From the NCBI GenBank assembly GCA_022494885.1, contig JAGVSM010001328.1, positions 1-64,000 of the forward strand: DNA of 64,000 nt, read 5' to 3'. The position numbers were made by a program, and so were the translations under genes. The stretch comes from Micrasema longulum. Its lineage: Eukaryota > Arthropoda > Insecta > Trichoptera > Brachycentridae. This document shows, piece after piece, positions 55,616 to 64,000 of the stretch (its first letter is position 1; each line of letters begins with the position of its first letter). Under the pieces are notes generated by a model, which made no database searches, had not been told where the DNA came from, and saw only the letters and a list, made by a program, of their open reading frames with translations.

Positions 55616-56618
55616 TTTGAAGTTTGATATTCTATTTATATTTTCACTATGATCAATTTCCTAGCGCGATATTTTAGAATTCAACGACAAAATTTGTTGC
55701 AATTCGTGTAACGCAGTGAATTTTGCACTAATTTGACACTTGAGTCACGATGTGTTATCGTGCCTTGGCGTATCAAACAATATAGCTCGGGTATTATTAC
55801 ACTACACTGGATTTTTTTCAAACAATACCAATTATTATTATTGTTTTGAAACAATCTGATGATATCAGACTTGGAACACGAACCAGATGACGATTGATCA
55901 CGTAATTTTTAATACATATTTATTTATCTAAAAAACCATCTGTCGTAGTTTGATTGGTGTTTTTCCCAGTTTGTCTTAGTCCGTGGCGAAGTTGAGCTTG
56001 AAATGTATATAGCTGTTCCTTTCACTTGCTGACGTTCGTCATGCAGTTAAAAAGAGACAAAACGCTTTTGTTGGCTTTGACAGGGAGAAACGATAGAATA
56101 ATACAATTTGACGTTCTGTAATTATGGCTAAAAAGTTGATATAAGTATAGCCATTCAAACATAAGTAAGTACCGTTAAAAAAAAACATTATGGTATTTGA
56201 GCTTTGATATAATTATTGTCTTTTAATAGTGTTGCTCAGAATCGATTTTGTGCGTTTGTATTTCAAGATATTTAGAAAAAAAAAACATTAATTTCTATTA
56301 ACATATTTCAAAAATCAATCTCAAGACGGGTTTAAAAGGTTCCCTATCAAAAGAATTATCATTAGTCTTTTTAGTGGTCAGATTTCATGATTAACATGAA
56401 TTCGTTTGTCATAACCGATTATTCCCATCACTATTTATGTCATATTATACTATTTACAAAGCAAAAGTAGTCTGTGGGCAAGTGAAAATCGGCGGCGTAA
56501 TAACCTAAAACATATTTCAACTTCATTGTTTATTTATATTAGAAGTTTACACATTTAACTGTGATTTATTTGCGACATTTACCCGATTCTGTATTCACAG
56601 TTCATCAGATTAGTTAAT
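55616..56618. promoter_or_regulatory. Shared Herp/MED20 intergenic region, probable bidirectional promoter
   Basis: About 1.0 kb separates the two start codons, so both 5' UTRs and promoters must lie here or overlap. Visible motifs are TGACG at 55888-55892, TCACGT at 55898-55903, TGACGTT at about 56030 with CGTCA at 56037-56041, TGACGTT at about 56109, and an inverted CCAAT box at 55953-55957. TGACG/ACGTG cores are bound by CREB/ATF6/XBP1-type factors, which would suit an ER-stress gene, but no full ERSE (CCAAT-N9-CCACG) is present. No clear TATA box is placed near either start. Boundaries and transcription starts are inferred. Confidence 0.5.
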
Positions 56619-59600
56619 ATGGGCGTTACAATGTATGTGAACATGTATTTTATTACATATTTTTTATGATTTTTGTGTTTTCGAGAATTCTCGCTAGTTT
56701 TGTGAAATGTGTATTGTTTCAGTTTGCAACAGTATCCTGTGGCAGAAAACCGTACGGGCCCACAGGTCATCGAATCCCTGTCGAAAAAGATACTAGCACT
56801 TGGCGCGGTGCATAGCGGTCAATTTCTTGTTGATTGTGAGACTTATATGTCCCTTCCTCAAATGGGTGAGACTAAATGAATTACCAAATTATTAACTGAA
56901 TTGTTTTTAGTAATATTCAAGGGGCTTTTATTACCTGATTTTTGTTATTGTATTAAAAATTTAAATAGAGAATTTAATTTGCACTTGAAATGAGTAAACA
57001 AGTAATTAAAAAAAAAAAACATTTCGCTATCCAAGTGACTTGCTCTTCAAAGAATTCGGAGTACTTAATATTATTCAACAGTATACATTTAAAACGGTAG
57101 TGGTTACACTCATAAATAGAGACAAATACCCACGCGTCAACCACAACACAATATACTCCGATAGGGATCTGATACTAAGTGAAGGGGTCAACACTGTTCT
57201 GGCATCGCGGCAACGCTATTACGTTGGCATGAAGGGATATAATTTTTTTGTCAGAATTGTGGAAAAGCAGAAAGGTTGTCAAGTTGAAGAATGTTTTGAG
57301 TCCGCTCTTTCATGACATTGGAGATTCTTACTAGATGGTGAAAAAAAAAAAAAAAAAACTAATGGCAATCATGAAGTTTCGCCTATTAATTAAATTGTGA
57401 ATCTTTTATGTATGTATAGGTACATGTATGTGTGTATAAATGTATATGAATATTTGTATACTCGTAAGTTAATAATTTATTTGTCTTTTGTTTCTTTAAA
57501 ATAAATTAACATGGTTTTAAATAATGTTTTTTCACAAATTTCAAACCATTTGATACAAAGCAAAAAGCAGTAAGAAAAATATAAGGTTGGGGAAAAAGTA
57601 ATTTTGTATTTCTCGCCCTTTTTTCAACAAGTATATCTCGTTCATTATTGGTCACATCGGATCATACGATACGGCATTGTAAAGGCCATCGAACAAAAGC
57701 AGCCAGCATTGGTGAATAGGAGAGGAATCGTGTTTCAGCAGGATAACGCCAGGCCTCACACATCTTTGATGACGCGCCAGAAACTCCGGGAGCTCGGATG
57801 GGAAGTTCTTATGCATCCATCCTATAGTCCGCACCTGGCACCAAGTGACTACCACCTGTTCCTGTCTATGGCCAACTCGCTTGGGGGTACGAATTTGGCC
57901 TCAATAGAGGCCTGTGAAAATTGGTTGTCCGAGTTTTTTACTAATAGGGACAAGGGCTTCTACGAGAGGGGAATTACAAAGTTGAATTCTTATTGGCAAC
58001 AAGTTTTCAAACAGAACGGAGCATATTTGACTTGAATCGGATGATTGTAACACCTTTTATAAAGCATTGAAATAAAGCGAAAAATACATAATTATTTTTC
58101 CCCAAATTTCAGCACGAAAAACGATGCAATGTTTTTGATGTTTTAAGCAATAACACAGTATCTAGAGATTCATAAGCAAAACACAGTGTATATATGACAC
58201 ATACAGGTTTTATGCTTAGAAACAATACTGTGTTTTTACTTATGATTGTTTACAGTTTTTAAATACTTTAATAAAGTTGATAAATGCTAAAAAGTGTCAT
58301 GTCTCAAAATATCTGCCTTTTTCTTATGAGAGCAGTAAACTTGTAACTCCAACCGTGATAATTAATTACAGCTCCGCACAAGACTGTGCACATTCTTCAT
58401 AACTCAGAGCAACCTGCGTCAGTGTTCTCCATACTGGAGAGCGGAAATAAGACCATCCATCTAGTGGCGGATGGGCTGTTTGACCTGCTCATGCTCAAGT
58501 TGTCGAACCACTACACGTCCAAGAAACAAACCAAAATTGAGTCCAAAGGCCCGCGATTCGATTTGGGAGATTTTTGCATCAAACTTGGATCAGTTACGAT
58601 GAACCAAACATTCAAGGGAGTGTTGATTGAAGTAAGTTCAATATATGATACTGCTTTGTTTGAAATTATTGTCTTTCGGAATTCACCATCAAAACCTAGC
58701 AAAAGGATTTGAACTGCAAATGTCTATTGGCTTAAATTCTTTCACCAGAATTTGTATGAAATCTATACAGTAGGGAAATTTAACGTTTTTTAAAAACATT
58801 TTTAATGTAAAAAGGGTCTATGAAATACTGTACAGTAAAAATAATAAAATTTTGCTACTTATTAGTAGCATAAAAAATATTTAAAAATTTGTAATTCTGA
58901 ATTCCCGCAAAAACGGTTGTTGATTGGTCAAAACTTTTTTTTAATAATGATTTTCTCCTCTCCCTCGCTCGGTCTATTAGTTCCTGATAATTATCTTCGA
59001 CAAAGGCATATTTTGTAATGTATTCAGAATGAATTGGATACTCTGTAATGTTCTCAATGTAAATAAAAAATAAATAAATGAAATAAAATAAAAGGGGGTT
59101 AAAATATTTTCATGGAATTTTAAATGATCACTAATCGATCAATGAGTTTCAAATCCATATGTTTTATAAGTTTATTAATTATAATGGTTTTGGGTTTTTT
59201 CACCCCTTGTATTTGTTGATGAACCTGCTTTTGCCGTGTACCTTTTACATTATTAATAAATAAATGAATTTAATAAAATAACAGTTATGAATGAAATTAC
59301 GTAAATAATTCAATAACTAAAGAAATTATTCTGCTCGTCAGATTTGGAGATAGACTTTGTATTTGCTCAGGTGTATAATCGTGGTGTTTTTTTTCTACCT
59401 TTTTTAAAAATTGATTTGATTAATCGTTTCGATTTCTAGGTGGAATACAGACCTTGTGTTGTTCCCAGTGCCGTATGGGACCTTCTAATGGAATTCGTAC
59501 AGGGGTTCCTCGGTTCCCTTTCTCCTCAGCAACCCCCTCCGTACGTTCTAAACAGACTCAATGAAATATACCAACCCATAGACACAATTCACCAGTACTT

Positions 59601-59649
59601 GGAAAACTTCAGCGCTTACAGAAAATCCATGAGTCTTAGACCCAGCTGA
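56619..59649 (+). CDS. MED20: Mediator complex subunit 20
   Basis: Four coding exons: 56619-56632 (only 14 nt), 56723-56865, 58372-58631 and 59440-59649 (stop TGA), together 627 nt and 208 aa, close to the usual 210. Exon 1 encodes MGVT plus two bases; the split codon then reads into [10 protein letters not shown], matching the conserved MED20 start. Other family blocks are [10 protein letters not shown] (37-46), HILHNSE (59-65), FDLLMLKL followed by [19 protein letters not shown], and [14 protein letters not shown] in exon 4. Donors are gtatg, gtgag and gtaag; acceptors are ttcag, acag and ctag. Family knowledge: MED20 is a Mediator head-module subunit that pairs with MED18 and binds MED8, acting in the nucleus on RNA polymerase II initiation. 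Intron 2 holds a LINE scrap and half a mariner. It is head to head with Herp. Confidence 0.96.
57010..57315 (+). mobile_element. LINE C-terminal scrap (MED20 intron 2)
   Basis: Frame 57040-57315: [20 protein letters not shown] … [20 protein letters not shown], resembling the last roughly 90 residues of jockey-like LINE ORF2 (LF.E.GvL…YN). Followed by an A-rich tract at 57341-57358. Confidence 0.5.
57583..58107 (+). mobile_element. Half-deleted mariner (MED20 intron 2)
   Basis: Terminal repeats ttggggaaaaagtaatttt (left) and its counterpart aattatttttccccaa (right). The internal frame 57604-58035 (143 codons) holds [14 protein letters not shown] and [16 protein letters not shown]; the two Asp are 34 residues apart, the mariner DD34D spacing. 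The N-terminal part with the first Asp is deleted. The remaining frame has no stops. Confidence 0.8.
58770..58930. repeat. Dispersed repeat shared with 17350-17525 (MED20 intron 3)
   Basis: gggtctatgaaatactgta and gaattcccgcaaaaacggt are common to both. Confidence 0.5.
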
Positions 59650-59764
59650 GACAGCCAATGGGGCTTTTAATTAAAGGACTAATTTATATATATCGTCATG
59701 TTGTTAGAAAAATGAACTGAGTTATGATGTCATCGCTGTAAGACAGATTTTATTTTTAAATGTA

Positions 59765-59935
59765 TACACCTAACGCTATGGTTTCCTAAGAGAGCGGGGC
59801 CATTATGTAGCGGTGGATGACGTAATTTAAACATCGTCTTTAAAAACCAGATTGTGCAGGTTTCATAGAGAGCGTTGATTGTAAGCAAAACGTCAAACAG
59901 TGATGCCCTCATTTGCAGGATGGTCATCATAGTGG
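59765..59935 (+). repeat. Dispersed repeat R2 copy, downstream of MED20
   Basis: gctatggtttcctaagagag, agcggtggatgacgta and a gcgttgattgtaagcaaaac block match 46260-46410 in reverse. Confidence 0.55.
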
Positions 59936-60059
59936 TACGAAAAGCTTAGGAATGTTTTTCCTTGTGTAGGGATAAACATTTTTTCGTTTGAAAATTAGTG
60001 CACACGTGATATGGACTATCAAATATGTCAAAACCTGTAAATGCACATTTTGTAGCATG

Positions 60060-60240
60060 CTTTTTAAACATCTTACTCTCCTACAAAGTATAATGCTGAT
60101 TCTGTCCATTTTCCGCCACAGTATGTCTCCGTTTTATAAAAAATAAGTTAATAAAATTTATTTATTACGGCCGCTAACATCTCTGGTCACCGTTAAGACG
60201 ATAGTGGCATCGCTGTTTTAGGAACCCATAGCTCAAGAGG
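60060..60240 (-). repeat. R1/R2 mosaic fragment
   Basis: 60060-60095 (tttttaaacatcttactctcc) matches the end of R1; 60110-60240 is an R2 copy in reverse (ggtcaccgttaag … cccatagctca). Confidence 0.5.
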
Positions 60241-60307
60241 CTTAAAAAAAACATGACAGATTGAGATAAAGGAAAGGACACAAAAAATATTTACAAAATA
60301 CCTACTA

Positions 60308-60534
60308 CGGGGTGCTCAAACTTGAACTGCTGGCGATCTACCCCAATATTGTTAGATTTGTTGTAAGACTACGATTGATCGACTCTGAGAGGTTGCAAGT
60401 ATGTGTGATGCAGGATTGTCTTCTAGGTAGGGTGTATCGTGGCATAGATATTAGTTTTCCGCACAATATGCACGGATATTTTTTCTCTAGATTGACTTAA
60501 AAAGCACTCGCGATCGACCGTTTGAGCACCCCTG
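60308..60534. mobile_element. 227-bp hAT-type MITE
   Basis: Left end cggggtgctcaaac, right end gtttgagcacccctg, with inner gcgatc on both sides. Flanked by acctacta (60300-60307) and ccctacta (60535-60542), an 8-bp target duplication with one mismatch. No ORF of its own. Confidence 0.75.
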
Positions 60535-60542
60535 CCCTACTA

Positions 60543-62355
60543 TAATACAATAAATAATGTTTGAAAAATACATGTTGAAATAATTAGCTAATATTAATGA
60601 TATTTTCGGTATGTTCAAATTTTTGTAAACAAATTATGCAAAAATTTGGAAATACGCACAATATTTTTAATGAACATCATCTAACATTCGAATTTGTTCG
60701 TAAAAGTTCTTGGTGTGTAATTTATTACAGAAATAAAAGACCGGTGACCGGTTTCGCGACATCTTTGAGACTGGTATCTTTATTATTACTTGCTTACATT
60801 AAACTCCTAGCAAGTCAGGACCAGAAGCAAACCACATATTATGTAGTGACAAATATATGAGGGTATTCGAAGCAAACTTAGAAATCTCCATTGTAGGAGT
60901 TACCGAGATATTTGCAAAAAACTTTGAAAAAATAATTGTGAGATTTTGAATTATTATGCTTCCCCAACTCAATTGAGAATGCTAAGTTTGCGGTGTCAAG
61001 TAGTAAAATTGAAATCTGTTTTTGCAAGATTTAAAAATGGTTTTGAATTACACTATTATTTAGGTAGGTAGGTAAAAACCTACCTACAGAAACATGTATT
61101 TATTTATTATGTATTAGTTTATTTTGGCATCCATAACCAATTTTACGTTTTTGGTGGAGATTTCTAAGTTTGCTGCATTTGTAATAAATAAATTAGCAGA
61201 GTTGTATTCTAAATAGGTTAGTTGTGTTTAGGCTTAAACGTAGGTAATTATTTTTAATTTATTTCATAAGTAAATAAAATATTATGTCATTTTTCAGTTT
61301 GTTTTATTGTCATCACTTTAGTTAAACATTACATAGAAGCAGATTTATGTATAAATTTAATTCACACAATAAGCCGTGGAAAATATTAGGTTGAGTTGGA
61401 TCTAATTTGGACAAGTTATAAGTGAGTTTAAAACATTATTTTCTCAGATTTCCTACAGAAAGTAACACAGTATTTTTACATCGCTAACTTTTATGCCACT
61501 AGCCAATAGTCTAGACTTTCACAGAACGCCACCTGGTTACTAGAAACACACTTCTTAACAATATTTTATTCTCTATTACATAGTTTTGCGAAGCTATACA
61601 TAGTCATTTAATATCTATAATAAAGTACAAATTTATAAGATCATAAGTTTGGTTTTTGTCAATTTAAGCTAATTTTAAAGAAGCTTATATTAAAGCTATG
61701 CGCTTGCAAATTTTACATACCATATGGTTTAAATTATTTAATCAAAAACGCAAGTTTTTGGTGCTAATTTATACTTATTTTATCAAAACCTTTTGTGATA
61801 GATATTTTTCCTTACAAATCTGTCAAAAAAAAAAAAAAATTTAAAGCAGAATAAAAACTCTGTTTTTATTTAATAAAAATAATACAGAGTTCTACAAGTT
61901 ATCCGACAAATAAATAAACAAGAAGCTCGTAATTATTTAGATTTGTAAAGCAAATTTAAATAAAACATCTAATCGTCTAAATTCGTATCTAATGGATCCT
62001 AGAGTGCACTAACAATTTAATTATAAGGATGTTTAAGGTTTTGTAAAGATTTGTTACTATAAAACATTTTGCTAAGTGTTTTTTTATTATAAGAGCTTTT
62101 TAAAACTCCTTTTTCAAAGTTCTTACACAGTGTGTTCCATAAAATTTCCATAATTAATAATTTGCTTTTAAGTTTTGACTAAAATGAAGATTGAGTTTTA
62201 CAAGACATTAGTTTTCACATTTCATTGATTTAAAATCAAATAATACTTATATACAAATAATAAAAAATTACATATTACGGAAGAAAAGCTCTTAGAATTA
62301 TTTTGTTGCATAAACATATTATTTCAATTGAAATAAAATAGCAGGATTATCTAAA
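60543..62355. other. AT-rich intergenic DNA, no supported gene
   Basis: A small retroelement-tail match (caccggtgacc-type string and catctttgagactggtatct) lies at 60740-60785. Nothing else is recognised. Confidence 0.4.
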
Positions 62356-62357
62356 AT

Positions 62358-62450
62358 AGTGTTTTTCAGCCTGTGCGTCGTAACCCCCTGCGGGGTCGCG
62401 AAGCCTCGCTTGGGGGGTCACGGTCACATGTAAGGCAAAAGTATAATGCA
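62358..62450 (+). mobile_element. hAT-like terminal sequence
   Basis: agtgtttttcagcctgtgcg followed by taaccccctgcggggtcgcg has the form of a hAT terminus; the opposite end is not found. Confidence 0.4.
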
Positions 62451-62768
62451 AGGGTTTAAATAATTGGCATACAAGAAGTAACTAGATCTTAAGGCTATCC
62501 GCCCTGAAGTAATCTGGCTCCCAAGGCCTTTATTTTATTTAATTATTCTAATGTAACTCTAAAGGGTTTTTAATTTTGTTTGCATTTTGCTAAATTATTG
62601 GTTTCTACTGAGTCAATTAATAGTATGCTCACTGAAAAGTTTAACTATTAAGATGCAATTTCCGCGTTAGTGGCAATGATAAAATAAATTATGGAATGTG
62701 AAAATAATGATTTAATATTTTTAAAACAAATGTCTTTGTGAACCATTATAACTTAAATGTTTTAAATA

Positions 62769-63665
62769 CAGTGAAACCTCTGCATTTATCTGTTCCTGGG
62801 GTCTAACGAATAAAGAATATGACAAATATAAAAACAATTTTTCCCACAAGAAGTAACTGAAATTTTATCTATCTGTTTCCAACTCCTAAAAGTAGTACAA
62901 CATTTTTGTATAAACTTCAACTTTATTGCACTAAATAGATAAATACATTGTGGTATAAGTGGGAGAGAGGGAAGGTTAATGTTAAAAATAAGAATTGCTA
63001 TCAATTAAAACGAAACCGCCAATAGTCATTCTAATTCTGATAATGGGGTCCATTTCGCTGATGATTCAGTAGTGCTGGATTTAACAAGGGATTCATTAAA
63101 TGTTGTTTGTTTGTGTTATTCAATAAGCCGGTGCCGATGGTGAGAGTGAATACGAATCATAAAATATTTACAAATATGAGGGAAATTTGTTTTCACCAGA
63201 ATGTGATGATTATCAAAAAGAGGGTATTTTCACAAGTCAGGAATAACGTTAAAAATATAATGAATATTTAGAGCAGATTTTTACGCTTCTAATGATATAA
63301 CTATTAACGTTTTCAAAACCAGGTTTCATTTATAATTTTCGAGTTTAAAAATGAGCACACACAAAACGGCTTGCAGTTGGAATCACGTCATTTTGACGTA
63401 ACGCGTAATGACCGCTGACTGCTCTTCTAATAAACATTGCGTACATGTTTGGCGCCAAAACATCTTACGTGCCGTTTGTCCTATAGGACGCAAAACGTCT
63501 CCTTTTTCGGATAATTCAAAATATACATATTTTGAACTTTTGTAGAAAATTTATCTGACGTTACCACAAACAAATATTTTTTGCTTATTTAAAAATTATC
63601 GTAATGAAAAAACGTGAAAAGACTCTTTACATATATGGGGATTAACAAATATAGAGGTTCCACTG
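62769..63665. mobile_element. 897-bp pogo/Tigger-like nonautonomous element
   Basis: Left cagtgaaacctctgcattta; right, reversed, cagtggaacctctatatttg. Flanked by TA (62767-62768 and 63666-63667). The CAGT-GAACCTCT start is that of pogo/Tigger termini. No transposase frame is visible inside. Confidence 0.7.
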
Positions 63666-64000
63666 TATTCTTACTTTTTAATGTAATTCAGTGTTTGGGA
63701 AATAACATTTTAATTAATATAAAAATCGCTATAGAATATGTTTTAAATTGTAATTTATAAATCATAAACCAAGTTTTCGCAGTTAAACAGGTGTCAATTA
63801 AGGTGGGCACATGGTTTCATAATATTACTTTCAGAAGCAGAAATAAATGCACAATCATTGAATAATTATCTAAAATAATTTATTATATTAGGTGAGTTGA
63901 AATAACAGTGAATGGCAGTCAAAGGTAGGTATATTGAGGTTCTTTATAGGTTTTGTAACAATTGGTTTATTTGAAATGATATTGTATTTTTGAATGAAAA

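Noticed and set aside
55940..55990. ER stress response element (CCAAT-N9-CCACG) upstream of Herp
   Set aside because: CCAAT and CGTGG are both present, but the spacing (about 24 nt) and relative orientation are wrong.

Overview
This window is eukaryotic nuclear DNA, almost certainly from an insect. It is AT-rich. Its three recognisable host genes have GT-AG introns, and the rest is packed with insect-type mobile DNA: mariner DD34D transposons, degraded LINE 3' ends, tRNA-headed SINEs, hAT, pogo and foldback MITEs, and errantivirus-like LTR retroelements with an envelope gene and a tRNA-Leu primer site. The insect order cannot be fixed from sequence alone. There are no bacterial genes and no CRISPR array.

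Host genes. (1) 2731-6598 (+): a three-exon CIAO2A / galla-1 orthologue, a cytosolic iron-sulfur targeting factor. (2) 55615-46813 (-): a five-exon HERPUD / Herp orthologue, an ER-membrane ubiquitin-like protein of ER-associated degradation. (3) 56619-59649 (+): a four-exon MED20 orthologue, a Mediator head subunit. Herp and MED20 are head to head, about 1.0 kb apart between start codons. All splice phases are consistent; the predicted proteins are 167, 389 and 208 residues. The three genes belong to different pathways and share nothing visible beyond the Herp/MED20 intergenic region.

Layout. 1-2730 is mostly featureless. 2.7-6.6 kb is CIAO2A, with two SINE copies in intron 2. 6.8-8.35 kb holds two LINE remnants in opposite orientation. 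9.5-17 kb holds hAT-like and LINE ends plus a long inverted repeat (arms 12716-13093 and 14993-15370). 18.9 kb carries a 416-bp MITE with an inverted sister copy at 40.7 kb. 19.7-20.6 kb is an 80-bp tandem array. 20.6-35.2 kb is a block of at least four same-strand (-) errantivirus-like fragments, nested or sharing LTRs, with one intact 666-codon envelope ORF and a 1.3-kb mariner inside one gag. 36.3-36.9 kb is a 24/73-bp tandem array. 37-46 kb holds MITEs, SINEs, LINE scraps and a mariner derivative with long inverted repeats. 46.8-59.6 kb is the Herp/MED20 pair with intronic transposon debris. 59.7-64 kb holds dispersed repeats, a hAT MITE and a pogo-like element.

No clearly new multi-gene system is visible. 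The items most worth follow-up are the intact envelope ORF in a pol-deleted element, two RT fragments that break at the same codon, the twin 416-bp MITEs with a target duplication read from an interrupted LINE, the fold-back mariner, and a tentative unrecognised two-exon unit (12.1 / 18.5 kb).
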